Shown one piece after another: positions 34,646 to 43,716 of a DNA stretch of 64,000 nucleotides. The position numbers and the translations under genes are program-made. The notes below the pieces were generated by a model that had not been told where the DNA came from, searched no databases, and worked only from the letters and a program-made list of their open reading frames with translations. Origin of the DNA: Gemmatimonadota bacterium (lineage in GTDB: Bacteria; Latescibacterota; UBA2968; UBA8231); assembly GCA_018660835.1 (NCBI GenBank), contig JABJJN010000074.1, forward strand, positions 1 through 64,000, read 5' to 3'. Every line of letters starts with the position of its first letter. Position 1 is the stretch's first letter.

Positions 34646-35809
34646 GTGAGTACGAGCAGGCCCACCCCTGATTTCGACAAGATTCGCGCCGACTTTCCAC
34701 GTGCTCGCACGGCGGCCTATTTCGACAATGCCTCATCTCATCCGCTCAGCAGCCAGTCTGCCAATGTCCTGCGACGTTATGCCGACTGGCTCGAACATGA
34801 TGTCGGTGAGCCGTGGTGGCCTGCATGGGCCAAGGACCGTGACGAGGCGCAACACCTGTTCGCACAACTCATCAATGCAGATCGCACCGAAGTCGCCTTC
34901 GCCCGCAGTACGGTGGAGGCGGAGAGCAATGTGCTCAATGGCATGGGTGAGCATCTGGCCGGTGGCAACATCGTCACGAACGATCTGGCCTATGGGTCGA
35001 TTCTGTCGAACTACAAGATGCGTGAGCTCGACGGGCTTGAAGTCCGCATCGTCCGTCACCGTGATTGGCAGATCGATCTGGACGATATGGCCACCGCGAT
35101 CGACGAAAACACGAGACTGGTTTCCGTCGCCCTCGTATCAAATGTCAACGGTCTCGTCGCCGATGTGCGTGCCTTGAGCGAGCTGGCACACGCGAAGGGT
35201 GCTTTGCTCTACGCTGATATCATGCAGGCCGCCGGCGGGGTGCCCATCGATGTGCGAGAAATGGGCATCGACATCGCCGCGTGTTCCACTTTCAAGTGGT
35301 TGATGGGTGTGAAGGGCTATGGATTCCTCTATGTGCGCGCCGATTTGCAGGGTACGATCGTCAAACCGTCACAACATGGTGGCGGCATCTCCTTGAATTA
35401 CGAGCCATGGAGGGCGCCCGATCCTGAGAAACCTGACATCACCTTCGGCAGCAGCCAGGGCCCGGCACAGTATGAGATCAGCTATCCCTCCTATGAAGGC
35501 GCCCTGTGCGCGCAGGAGAGTCTGCGTTATATCCTGGATCTTGGCGTCGACAACATCCGCGACCATGCCCGTCAACTCACGGATCGTTTGCACGATGAAC
35601 TGCCGCGACTTGGTTATCAGGGCATCACACCTCGCGACAATGGCAGCCCCATCCTTTCCTTCATCACCCCCGATCCTGCCGCGGCGATGGACAGACTCAG
35701 AGCGGCGGGAGTACATGTGGCGATGCGCTTCGGCAACAAGATGAGAATCTCTCCCTCCGTCTTTAACAATCAGGATGATGTGACTCGTCTTCTGGAGACT
35801 CTGTCATGA
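34646..35809 (+). CDS. Class V PLP-dependent aminotransferase/desulfurase-like enzyme
   Basis: In the 387-aa protein, FDNASSHPLSS near residue 28 matches the class V N-terminal loop, followed by YADIMQAAGGVPIDVRE with the cofactor Asp, and CSTFKWLMGVKGYGFLYV with the PLP Schiff-base Lys. Members include cysteine desulfurases, isopenicillin-N epimerase-like enzymes and transaminases; no active-site Cys loop typical of SufS/NifS is evident. The GTG at 34646 follows AAGGA with a 6-nt spacer; the open frame further upstream lacks such a signal. It overlaps the next gene by ATGA and faces RidA. Confidence 0.85.
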   Translation: MSTSRPTPDFDKIRADFPRARTAAYFDNASSHPLSSQSANVLRRYADWLEHDVGEPWWPAWAKDRDEAQHLFAQLINADRTEVAFARSTVEAESNVLNGMGEHLAGGNIVTNDLAYGSILSNYKMRELDGLEVRIVRHRDWQIDLDDMATAIDENTRLVSVALVSNVNGLVADVRALSELAHAKGALLYADIMQAAGGVPIDVREMGIDIAACSTFKWLMGVKGYGFLYVRADLQGTIVKPSQHGGGISLNYEPWRAPDPEKPDITFGSSQGPAQYEISYPSYEGALCAQESLRYILDLGVDNIRDHARQLTDRLHDELPRLGYQGITPRDNGSPILSFITPDPAAAMDRLRAAGVHVAMRFGNKMRISPSVFNNQDDVTRLLETLS

Positions 35810-37551
35810 GCTCAGGCTCACAACCCGAATTCGAAACCACCTTCGAGCAGGATGTGGAAGTGCCCATGCGAGATGGTGCCATCTTGCGCGCTGATATCAC
35901 CAGACCCGATGGACCGGGGCCCTTTCCGACACTGATCGAACGCACGCCCTATGGCAAGGGCGGTGGGTCAGAGAACGGTGTGCGGGCGCCGGAGTTCTTC
36001 GCTCGGCGTGGCTATGTCGTGCTGATTCAGGACGTGCGTGGGCGCTTCACCTCAGACGGTGACTTCTATCCCTTCAGAGATGACGGCGCCGGGGTCCTGC
36101 GTGATGGCTACGACACCGTCGAGTGGGCTGCGTCGCAAAAGTGGTGCGATGGCAATGTCGGCATGATCGGCGGCTCCTATTCCGGCGCGACTCAATATCG
36201 TGCTGCCATGAGTCGTCCCCCCCATCTTCGCGCCCAATTCGTGCGTGAGTCATCGGCTGACTACTACCGTGAGTGGGTCTATCGCGATGGCGCCCATGAA
36301 CATGGCTTCAGTCTGTACTGGGCGCGCGTCGTGACGAATCAAAATCTGGCGAACCTCGTGCCGGCGCAGGATCTGGAGCAGCAACAGGCAATGTTCAAAC
36401 AGATCGGTGACGACATCGATGACTGGTATGAGAGACTGCCCCTTGCGCCCTGTCCCTTCCTCGAAGGCCTCGCTGACTGGCACAACGACTTCCTCGCACA
36501 CCCTGAGGACGGACCGTATTGGTGGGAACTGGCTGTCGATCGCTACCACGACCAGATCGAAACGCCGATCTATCATCTGGGCGGCTGGTTCGACATTTTC
36601 CTCGCTGGCACACTGAAGAACTATGCCGGACTTCGCCAGCGAGCCCGCACCGAGGCAGCTCGGCGTGCACAGAAGCTCATCATTGGTCCCTGGATCCACG
36701 GTTCATCAAATACAAATGTGACCAAGGCAGGTGACATCGACTTTGGTGCCGACGCAGCACGGGATATCAATGAACTGCGCCTGCCATGGTTCGACCACCT
36801 GCTCAAGGGGGAGCAGACGGGAATCCTGGATGAGCCCCCGGTGCAGATCTTCGTCATGGGACGCAATCAATGGCGCGCCGAGCAGGATTGGCCCCTGCCG
36901 GATACGAAATACTGCAAGTACTACCTGCATGATGGCACCAGTGGCAGTGTCGATTCCCTCAAAGATGGAACCTTGTCGGCGACACCCCCATCGGGTAGCG
37001 AACATCCGGACAGCTTCGAATACGATCCGGACCACCCCGTCCCGTCGATCGGTGGCAACACATTGGGGATTCCCGATGGCGCTCGCGATCATCGGCAGAT
37101 CGACGCACTCTGTCTCACCTATACGAGTGCGCCCTTGGAGACCGAACTGGAGGTCACAGGACCGGTGAAAGCCGTCCTTTACGCCATGTCGTCGACCCCC
37201 GACACGGACTGGGTTGTGCGTCTGGAGGATGTCGATGCCGATGGTCTGTCGCGGAATCTGTGTGATGGCATCTTGCGGGCTCGATATCGGAATTCCTACG
37301 AGCATCCTGAACCGTTGGAACCGGGTAAGATCTATCGATTTGAGATCGACCTGTGGGCTACGAGCAATGCCTTCCTCCCAGGACACCGACTGCGTGTCGC
37401 TGTCACGAGCAGTTGTTTTCCCCGGTTCGATCGCAATCTGAACACGGGAGGTCCCATCCACCGCGAAGCGATCGGGCAGATTGCGATCAACACCGTGCTC
37501 CACGACCAGGAGCGTCCGTCGCACATCGTGCTGCCCGTGATCGACCGCTGA
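35806..37551 (+). CDS. CocE/NonD-family serine hydrolase
   Basis: This 581-aa X-Pro dipeptidyl-peptidase-like (S15) hydrolase has the nucleophile elbow GGSYSGATQY (GxSxG, Ser near residue 126), preceded by the typical RRGYVVLIQDVRGRFTSDGDFYPF and DTVEWAASQKWCDGNVGMIG. The C-terminal third (about 400-575) is the jelly-roll PepX_C domain (VTGPVKAVLYAMSSTPDTDWVVRLEDV). It cleaves esters or peptide-like amides. It overlaps the upstream PLP gene by 4 nt, indicating a joint pathway in which the hydrolase frees an amine-bearing unit (inference). Confidence 0.88.
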   Translation: MSSGSQPEFETTFEQDVEVPMRDGAILRADITRPDGPGPFPTLIERTPYGKGGGSENGVRAPEFFARRGYVVLIQDVRGRFTSDGDFYPFRDDGAGVLRDGYDTVEWAASQKWCDGNVGMIGGSYSGATQYRAAMSRPPHLRAQFVRESSADYYREWVYRDGAHEHGFSLYWARVVTNQNLANLVPAQDLEQQQAMFKQIGDDIDDWYERLPLAPCPFLEGLADWHNDFLAHPEDGPYWWELAVDRYHDQIETPIYHLGGWFDIFLAGTLKNYAGLRQRARTEAARRAQKLIIGPWIHGSSNTNVTKAGDIDFGADAARDINELRLPWFDHLLKGEQTGILDEPPVQIFVMGRNQWRAEQDWPLPDTKYCKYYLHDGTSGSVDSLKDGTLSATPPSGSEHPDSFEYDPDHPVPSIGGNTLGIPDGARDHRQIDALCLTYTSAPLETELEVTGPVKAVLYAMSSTPDTDWVVRLEDVDADGLSRNLCDGILRARYRNSYEHPEPLEPGKIYRFEIDLWATSNAFLPGHRLRVAVTSSCFPRFDRNLNTGGPIHREAIGQIAINTVLHDQERPSHIVLPVIDR

Positions 37552-37581
37552 CTCAGCTCCGGGCCTAGGACGTCTTTTTTT
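37552..37581 (+). terminator. Possible intrinsic terminator after the CocE gene
   Basis: A weak palindrome TCCGGGCCTAGGA is followed by GTCTTTTTTT (T-run ending at 37581), just after the hydrolase stop and before the sigma-factor operon. Confidence 0.35.
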
Positions 37582-37697
37582 CGATCTGCTGCCAACCGGC
37601 GGCCGCGGTCAGGGCACTAACCCTGCGATAATCAACAGAACCGAGTCGCCAGAACTCGAGTCGGAGCCGAGAGATCGGCACCGTCAACCGGAGAGCC

Positions 37698-38252
37698 ATG
37701 GACGAGGCAGAGCGTGACCTGATCCGTCGTGCCCAGGGGGGCGACGGATGGGCCTTTGAACAACTGGTATGTCCCTATGACCGCCCCGTTCTGGCGATGG
37801 CCCGGGATATGGTCGGCGACCTGGCCGACGCCCAGGACGTCTACCAAGAAGCCTTACTGGCTGCCTATCGCGGGCTGCGGAAGTTCCGCATGGACAGCAG
37901 CTTCTCCACCTGGCTCTACCGCATCACTGTGAATCACGCCCTCCGCTTTCGCCACCGTCGACAACGGCGGCACGATATCGAGGAAGCGGGAGGCGCAGAC
38001 GCCGCTGATCAACCGAGTGTGGCGACTGACGCAGATCTGTTGAAGCAAGAGCTACAGCGCCAACTCGATCACGCGCTGGAAGATCTGTCCCGACAGGAGC
38101 GCTCAGCCTTCGTGCTGTGCCATCGGCAGGGCCTGCGAATCGACGCTGCCGCTGACATCATGGAATGCTCGTCGGGTGCAGTGAAGAGTTACCTGTTCCG
38201 AGCACGCGACAAAGTGAAGAAGACTCTGGCACCCTACCTGGAGCACGAATGA
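37698..38252 (+). CDS. ECF-type RNA polymerase sigma factor
   Basis: This 184-aa protein has sigma region 2 (DVYQEALLAAYRGLRKFRMDSSFSTWLYRITVN, about residues 45-80) and region 4 (LEDLSRQERSAFVLCHRQGLRIDAAADIMECSSGAVKSYLFRARDK, about 125-170), the layout of extracytoplasmic-function sigma factors. It directs RNA polymerase to a regulon that probably includes the genes just downstream. The next gene starts inside its stop (ATGA) and encodes a membrane HEAT protein likely to be its regulator. CCGGAGAG precedes the ATG at 37698. Confidence 0.93.
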   Translation: MDEAERDLIRRAQGGDGWAFEQLVCPYDRPVLAMARDMVGDLADAQDVYQEALLAAYRGLRKFRMDSSFSTWLYRITVNHALRFRHRRQRRHDIEEAGGADAADQPSVATDADLLKQELQRQLDHALEDLSRQERSAFVLCHRQGLRIDAAADIMECSSGAVKSYLFRARDKVKKTLAPYLEHE

Positions 38253-39193
38253 TGACTGACGAGATGGGCCCTGGACGGATGGGTACTGAACAGATGCGCG
38301 AACGTGTCCTGTCTTACCTCTATGGCATGCTGTCACCAGCTGAGGAGGAGGCCTTTCGTGGCGACCTTGCGCAGGATGCAAACCTGGCGCAGATCCTCGC
38401 TCAGGAGCAGTCCTTCCAGCAGCAGCTGCCGCTGGGGAGCGAGCCAGCCTTGCCAGATGATGCGCTCGCACAGAGTCGAATGCGTTTACGCGCCGCTCTG
38501 CGCCAGGAGCTGATCCCCGGTACTCGGCAGACTCCAATGTGGCGCGATCGATTCAGCGACTTCATCCACAGTCTGATTCCCCGACTGGTTTGGGCCTCGG
38601 GAGGCGTTGCCCTGGTTGTATGCGGCATCATCGTCGGCCGAACCGTCTTGTTACCAGCTCCGCCGGCAGCAGGTGTCGCCAGCCAACTCGTCGACGTACA
38701 TGTCGAGGACTTTGATCGCAGCACGGGGCGCGTCCACCTGCAGCTGAGTTCGCTTGTCACCTCTCGTCTCGAAGGTGATCTGGCGGATACAGAGATTCAA
38801 CTGGCCTTGGCAACGGCTCTGCGCGATGGCATGGGCCCTGGCCCGCGGTTGCAGGCAGTTGAATTGCTGGGCCTCGAGACTTCCTCCGCCTCCGTGCGCC
38901 AGGTGTTGTCCCATGCGCTTCTGCATGACCAGAACCCGGGTGTGCGCGTCGCTGCTGCAGAGGCTCTCAGCAGCCTTACGCATCATGACGCCGTGCGCCA
39001 GGCCCTCTATAGTGCCCTGCTTGAGGACGAGAATCCAGGCGTAAGAGTCGCCGCCATCGAAGGACTGCGTTCGCTTCGCGACCCTGATACCCGCAGAGTT
39101 CTGGAGCGCACCAGTTTCGCCGAATTCAATGACTACATACGCAACGAGGCATCCCGCACCCTGCAGGGATGGGACCCAACAACGCAGCTGTAA
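38249..39193 (+). CDS. Membrane HEAT-repeat protein, candidate anti-sigma factor
   Basis: In this 314-aa protein residues about 10-75 are acidic and helical (VLSYLYGMLSPAEEEAF), like anti-sigma N-termini. One transmembrane helix lies at about 112-135. The periplasmic part from about 180 contains HEAT-like repeats (LLHDQNPGVRVAAAEALSSL, LLEDENPGVRVAAIEGLRSL). The zinc-binding HxxxCxxC motif of many anti-sigma factors is absent. It is translationally coupled to the sigma gene (ATGA) and the DUF4097 gene follows after 27 bp. The role as a sigma regulator sensing a periplasmic partner is inferred from position. Confidence 0.7.
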   Translation: MMTDEMGPGRMGTEQMRERVLSYLYGMLSPAEEEAFRGDLAQDANLAQILAQEQSFQQQLPLGSEPALPDDALAQSRMRLRAALRQELIPGTRQTPMWRDRFSDFIHSLIPRLVWASGGVALVVCGIIVGRTVLLPAPPAAGVASQLVDVHVEDFDRSTGRVHLQLSSLVTSRLEGDLADTEIQLALATALRDGMGPGPRLQAVELLGLETSSASVRQVLSHALLHDQNPGVRVAAAEALSSLTHHDAVRQALYSALLEDENPGVRVAAIEGLRSLRDPDTRRVLERTSFAEFNDYIRNEASRTLQGWDPTTQL

Positions 39194-39220
39194 ATGATCA
39201 GTAAATACAGGAGTCACGTG

Positions 39221-40477
39221 ATGAAAAAGACAATCCTTACCACCGCGGCGATTTTGCTGTTGGTCTCCATTGGCAGCGCCGAAGAACGCGGCGAAGTCAG
39301 CAAGGCATTCCGCGGCTGGACGGAGACGATTGATCGTGTCATCGATGTCGGTACGGGGGGAACCCTCGTATTGAATGTCGATGATGGTGGACTCGAGATT
39401 GAGTCCTGGGACAAAAAGGGTGTACGCGTCATCATCAAGAAATCGGCCGACGTCTTTACGGAGGATGAAGCGAGAAAAGTTCTCGAGAGTTTCCGCGTCG
39501 AGATCACCCAGGACGGCAACGATGTCAACATCAGCGCTAAGCCACAGAGAGATCGTCGCTCTCGGTCTCTTGATCTGGAAATCAGGATCCTTGTCCCTCG
39601 ACCCTATAGTGTCAACGTCGAAACCGGCGGCGGGGGCATCGAGATCGGTGACCTGGAAGGCCATGTCACCGCACGCTCAGGCGGCGGTGGAGTTGAGATC
39701 GGCGACATCACGAATGGCTCCGTCGATGTGCAGACCGGCGGTGGCGGCATCAGCATTGAGTCGATCACCAATGGCGATGGACGTGCCGTCACAGGCGGTG
39801 GTGGGATCAATGTCGGTGACGTTTCGGGTAATCTCGAAGTCGAGACAGGAGGTGGCGGCATCGATGTTGACAACGTCGGTGGTGAACTCACCATCTCCAC
39901 AGGCGGCGGTGGCCTGTCGATCAGCTCCGGTGCCTTGAGTGTCACCGCCGAGACCGGTGGGGGTGGTATCTCGATCGACGGGTCCAGAGGTCCTGTTGAG
40001 GCCAAGACCGGCGGCGGCGGAATCTCCATCGAGGGCGCTGAAGGTCCCGTAAAGGCAAGGACGGGAGGCGGTGGCATCGACGTGGATGGCTCAGGGGGAC
40101 CTGTTGTGGTTTCCACCGGCGGTGGTGGAATCACCATAGATGATGCCCGCGGCTATATCGAAGCCAAGACGGGTGGCGGTGGCATCGAGGCGACACTGCT
40201 CGTCGATGATCCCGACGTCGACACCCATTGCGACCTGAATTCTGGTGGTGGCGATATCACCATCTACTTGCCGGCCGGCCTGAAGGCGACGATTGACGCA
40301 GAGGTGCGTCTGCGCCGACGACGGCGCACGCACACGATCGAATCAGACTTCCCCCTGCAGATCGACGGTGATCCGGATCGTTCCGATGAACTCACAGCGC
40401 ATGGATCGATCAACGGTGGTGGCGATCTGATTCGCCTGCGCACGACGAATGGCAATATCAGAATCAAGCAGCTCTAA
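39221..40477 (+). CDS. DUF4097-type glycine-rich beta-repeat protein
   Basis: The 418-aa protein has a signal peptide (about residues 1-20, MKKTILTTAAILLLVSIGSA). A folded N-terminal part follows (about 30-125). From about 130 there are eleven repeats of 19-21 residues each with T-GGGG-I/V-x-I/V (for example VETGGGGIEIGDL), then a twelfth GGG unit, predicting a stacked beta-solenoid as in DUF4097 proteins. Such proteins are secreted or surface exposed with unclear function. ATG 39221 has AGGAG 7 nt upstream; an in-frame GTG/ATG further up is not needed. It ends the sigma operon and is followed by a strong hairpin. Confidence 0.85.
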   Translation: MKKTILTTAAILLLVSIGSAEERGEVSKAFRGWTETIDRVIDVGTGGTLVLNVDDGGLEIESWDKKGVRVIIKKSADVFTEDEARKVLESFRVEITQDGNDVNISAKPQRDRRSRSLDLEIRILVPRPYSVNVETGGGGIEIGDLEGHVTARSGGGGVEIGDITNGSVDVQTGGGGISIESITNGDGRAVTGGGGINVGDVSGNLEVETGGGGIDVDNVGGELTISTGGGGLSISSGALSVTAETGGGGISIDGSRGPVEAKTGGGGISIEGAEGPVKARTGGGGIDVDGSGGPVVVSTGGGGITIDDARGYIEAKTGGGGIEATLLVDDPDVDTHCDLNSGGGDITIYLPAGLKATIDAEVRLRRRRRTHTIESDFPLQIDGDPDRSDELTAHGSINGGGDLIRLRTTNGNIRIKQL

Positions 40478-40488
40478 GCGGCTGACCG

Positions 40489-40532
40489 AGGAGCGTGTCC
40501 GCGACCCAAATGGGTTGCTCGGACACGCTCCT
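40489..40532. terminator. Perfect 13-bp hairpin between convergent genes
   Basis: AGGAGCGTGTCCG (40489-40501) and CGGACACGCTCCT (40520-40532) pair fully, with an inner ACCCA/TGGGT pairing, at the junction of the DUF4097 and sialidase-like genes. It should stop transcription in both directions, although no long T-run is present. Confidence 0.75.
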
Positions 40533-41598
40533 ACGGCAGATACCAGTATGTTCCGGTAATACCTGTCACGCCGCGTGGATTTTTTCCATACGTCGTCGTC
40601 AGAAGACGACCGTCATCCAGTTCGACGGAAGAAGTGTAGCCGTGATCCCCATCGCGTGCCGGACGCAGCTGCCAGGTCTCTCCCCAGCTGTTGCCACCAT
40701 CCTCGCTGCATGTGGCGTAGATACCATAGGGTTCAGAACGCCGACCATAGGTCAGCAGCAAGCGGCCATCTCGCAGGGTTAGCAGTCGCGGGCAAGCGCC
40801 TGACAGAATGCCCGTCGACGTGGGGCGTGACCATGTCTGACCGGCATCTTGAGACTCGCAGCGCCAGAAGATACCCAGGGCCGTCGGATCGTGGACGCGC
40901 ATCATGCACAACAGATGGCCCGGTGCCAACTCCATCAGCGACGGTTCCTGATACGATCTGGTTCGTGGATTGCCGCGGGCGATGACATTCGGCCCCGACC
41001 AGTTGTTGCCACCATCATCAGATCGAAAAAGCACGGCAGACCCCGCCTTCGCACGGCCTAACGCCCCATACGGTGAAATCAGCAGCGTACCATCGCGCAG
41101 TCGGATCGGTGGTGCACATGCCTGCAGACCGGGTCCAATCAGCGTCGTGTTGTCCAACCGCCAGGTGAGTCCATAGTTATCACTCGTGCACCACACAGTA
41201 CCGCCCGTTGAAAAGGGATACTCCCGCGGGTGGGTATGAGAGATGCCGGCTCGCTCTGCCTCGTCCTCAGGTACCACCTCATGGAATGCCAAGGCTCCAC
41301 CGACACGCCCCTTGCCCAGATAGATCAGTCCAAATTCCTGCCCACCGCCGGCAGCCATCTGTGCTGCGTCTTCGATGGCCCATGTCTGTCCCGCATCCTT
41401 CGAGCGGATGACGGTGATGAGTGATCTCGGGTGTGTGTGCCGGACACCTGCGGGATGTCGGGGAGCCTCGCGGAAGGCGAGGAGCAACTCCTCCCCCTCG
41501 AGTCGCTCCACGTGTGGAAACGCACTATACGATCCTGCGTCAGAATAGATTCGTTGCTGCTGCATCTTTGCTGGTTTTCGAAAATCGAATGACGCCAT
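40531..41598 (-). CDS. Exo-sialidase/BNR-type glycosidase-like protein
   Basis: This 355-aa propeller has Asp boxes SKDAGQTWAIED, SDDGGNNWSGP, SQDAGQTWSRP and SEDGGNSWGETW. The N-terminus, FPHVERLEGEELLLAFREAPRHP, places an arginine in the usual first catalytic blade. The Asp boxes and the YATCSEDGGNSWG strand fit sialidase-like enzymes acting on acidic sugars, without proof of activity. ATG 41598 (GTGAGGACG upstream) is preferred to the start at 41772, which adds 58 low-complexity residues. It ends the run of minus-strand genes that begins with rlmKL. Confidence 0.75.
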   Translation of the reverse strand: MASFDFRKPAKMQQQRIYSDAGSYSAFPHVERLEGEELLLAFREAPRHPAGVRHTHPRSLITVIRSKDAGQTWAIEDAAQMAAGGGQEFGLIYLGKGRVGGALAFHEVVPEDEAERAGISHTHPREYPFSTGGTVWCTSDNYGLTWRLDNTTLIGPGLQACAPPIRLRDGTLLISPYGALGRAKAGSAVLFRSDDGGNNWSGPNVIARGNPRTRSYQEPSLMELAPGHLLCMMRVHDPTALGIFWRCESQDAGQTWSRPTSTGILSGACPRLLTLRDGRLLLTYGRRSEPYGIYATCSEDGGNSWGETWQLRPARDGDHGYTSSVELDDGRLLTTTYGKNPRGVTGITGTYWYLP

Positions 41599-41775
41599 CG
41601 CGTCCTCACTTTGCGTTTCATGAGCATCGGCAATACACACAGACAGCACCTGGAATGCTGGCGCGTCAAGGAGACCTGGCACCGCTAGCGACTGCCGACG
41701 TCGTCTTGCCACACGCAGTTCGGCAACTCCTCCAACCTGCGGCGACGGCAGCTGCGCTGCATTGTCTGGCAATAC

Positions 41776-43713
41776 TTACGGGACACCGATGTAGACGCGA
41801 TTGCCCGTCTCACCCAGCAGGATGTCGATGACCATCCATACGGCACCGCCCATCAGCTGACCGGCGATGAAGCCGACAAAGATCGGTCGATACGTGGCGA
41901 TGGCATTGACGCCACCGAAGCGCAGGATCATCGCCTTCAGCAACCAACCGATCAGGACCGAGAACCATGCCCAGCCCATGACCCAGCTATCAGCCACAGG
42001 TAGGCCGATGAAGTGCAGGGGCCACCACAACACGTGATGCTGCAGCCACACCAGGCCAGCCATCGCCGTGGCACCGATCGCCGTGAACAGCAGACGGGGC
42101 TTGATATGCTCCCAGCCAATGGGGTTCAGCAGTTTGTCTTCCACAAAGCGCCAGGCGATGGTGGGTACACCGAATTGGCGCAGGTTGATTCCACCGTATG
42201 TGTAGTTGAGATGCAGGGTCGTCCAGCTCGCCACGACCAACCCCGTCACAATCGCCAGTACGATCGCCCAGAACACACGATGACTGCGTAGAGAGTGGCC
42301 GCTGATGAGCTTGAGGCCATTGGCGCTGGATGCCATCACGGTCGTGCGCATCTCCGCCGCCCAGGAATAACTCAAACCTGTACTCGCCAGGCCTTTCCAA
42401 CCGATCAGATCCGTACCCAGTGTGTAGACCGTGAAGGGTTGTGGCAGCATCGTCGATGAGGTGAACCCGACGCCACCTTGTGCGATGACACGTGCGATCG
42501 CCAGGAAGATGACGAAGGAACCAACGAGGAACACCACCATCGCCAGAGGCGGTAGACCGGTGGCCAGCAACCAGCCGGCGATATAGATCAGGCAGCCAAG
42601 CCACAGCCACGCCGTGGCTCGATAGGAGAGGATCTCGTCAGCGTCATCCCCGTCGCCTTCGCGGCGAGTCGCCGCCGTGACAACCCGCCGCAGATGATCA
42701 CGCGAGGTCCACAGCATGGCACCCACCAATGCCAGCATAGCACCCATGCCTTGATGGGACAGTGCGACGGACGATCCCGTCAGTGATTCGTTGTGTCCCT
42801 TGATCTCGTAGCCAATGAGATTGAAGACACCGGTCTGCGTCCGCGCCAGCAGGTGAAAGAACCAGACGGAAAAGGACACCTGCAGGCTGAGGAAGTAGGA
42901 CAGGCCGATGATGGAAAAATTGACAAAAACGATCATCCGCACGCTGTTGCGAAACAGATAGACAGGATCGAAAAGTGTCGTGAGTTCAGGAAGGAAGAAG
43001 TAGTAGTGGTGCAGGCCGCGTGTGAATTGAATGATGAAGGGGAGACAGAATCCTGCCCACATCAAGCCACTGCGAAACAAAGGAGGCACCATGTGATCGT
43101 CGCTACCTCGGATCATCTCCAGCGGTAGCTGCGTCAGCGGATAGGTGAGTCGTTCACGTTCGACCCAGGGGCGTCGGAAGATGATCATCGTCGCCACCAT
43201 CCACAGAAAAACAGCGATCATGAAAGTGCCCCACGCCAGCATCGGCACGAACCAGGCGCGCCAGGGAATCCCACCGGCACCTGCAGGAAGCCCCTCGTAG
43301 AAAAATCTCGCCACCGCAGGTTCACGAGGCGCCAACCACGATGGCAACAGCGGCAGCAGCGTATCAACCCAGTTGTTTTCGGGTGTTGCGTAGTAGATGG
43401 GACGTGTCAGGATGTGGAACAGATTGGTCACCAACCCCCACGTGGGAATGGCGGAGGCGACAATCATCATGACATACACGACGACCAGGTCACGACTGCT
43501 CAGGGCGAGCCGCGGGCATACCCACTTGCAGAAGGGATTTACTGCACCCGTGAGCACGAAGAACAACATCATCGCACCAGCAGTGATGTAATCAGAAGTC
43601 AGTCCCGCATTGTGCAGGACGAGGACGCCGTAGGGACAGGCGAAATTGATGAGAGCCGCCAGCAGCGCGCCAAGAACGATGGCACGTGTGGCTACATCGG
43701 CGGGATTGCTCAG
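41776..43713 (-). CDS. DUF6785-family membrane permease-like protein, CTG start
   Basis: This 645-aa protein has about 14 hydrophobic helices. Its conserved parts, such as FRRPWVERERLTYPLTQLPLEM, are typical of DUF6785/DUF6784 proteins, transporters of unknown substrate. The first ATG in the frame (43572) would remove an obvious first helix: TRAIVLGALLAALINFACPY is encoded upstream. Between the stop TAG at 43717-43719 and 43572 there is no ATG, GTG or TTG; the only candidate is CTG 43713, which has GGGGAG exactly 6 nt before it. The preceding PilZ gene ends in the same frame. I therefore annotate a CTG start, with readthrough as alternative. Confidence 0.75.
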   Translation of the reverse strand: MSNPADVATRAIVLGALLAALINFACPYGVLVLHNAGLTSDYITAGAMMLFFVLTGAVNPFCKWVCPRLALSSRDLVVVYVMMIVASAIPTWGLVTNLFHILTRPIYYATPENNWVDTLLPLLPSWLAPREPAVARFFYEGLPAGAGGIPWRAWFVPMLAWGTFMIAVFLWMVATMIIFRRPWVERERLTYPLTQLPLEMIRGSDDHMVPPLFRSGLMWAGFCLPFIIQFTRGLHHYYFFLPELTTLFDPVYLFRNSVRMIVFVNFSIIGLSYFLSLQVSFSVWFFHLLARTQTGVFNLIGYEIKGHNESLTGSSVALSHQGMGAMLALVGAMLWTSRDHLRRVVTAATRREGDGDDADEILSYRATAWLWLGCLIYIAGWLLATGLPPLAMVVFLVGSFVIFLAIARVIAQGGVGFTSSTMLPQPFTVYTLGTDLIGWKGLASTGLSYSWAAEMRTTVMASSANGLKLISGHSLRSHRVFWAIVLAIVTGLVVASWTTLHLNYTYGGINLRQFGVPTIAWRFVEDKLLNPIGWEHIKPRLLFTAIGATAMAGLVWLQHHVLWWPLHFIGLPVADSWVMGWAWFSVLIGWLLKAMILRFGGVNAIATYRPIFVGFIAGQLMGGAVWMVIDILLGETGNRVYIGVP

Positions 43714-43716
43714 CCT

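Noticed and set aside
38165..38248. Longer start for the HEAT protein gene inside the sigma-factor gene.
   Set aside because: The extra residues are an alternative frame of the sigma factor's region 4; ATG 38249 overlaps the sigma stop by ATGA and gives a natural start.
39600..40200. Repeated GGCGGCGG sequence suggesting a CRISPR or satellite array.
   Set aside because: The periodicity (about 57-63 bp) is imperfect and follows codons for TGGGGI repeats in the DUF4097 protein; there are no exact repeats with unique spacers.
41599..41772. Upstream start of the sialidase-like gene adding 58 residues.
   Set aside because: The extension is low-complexity without conservation; the ATG at 41598 has GTGAGGACG before it.
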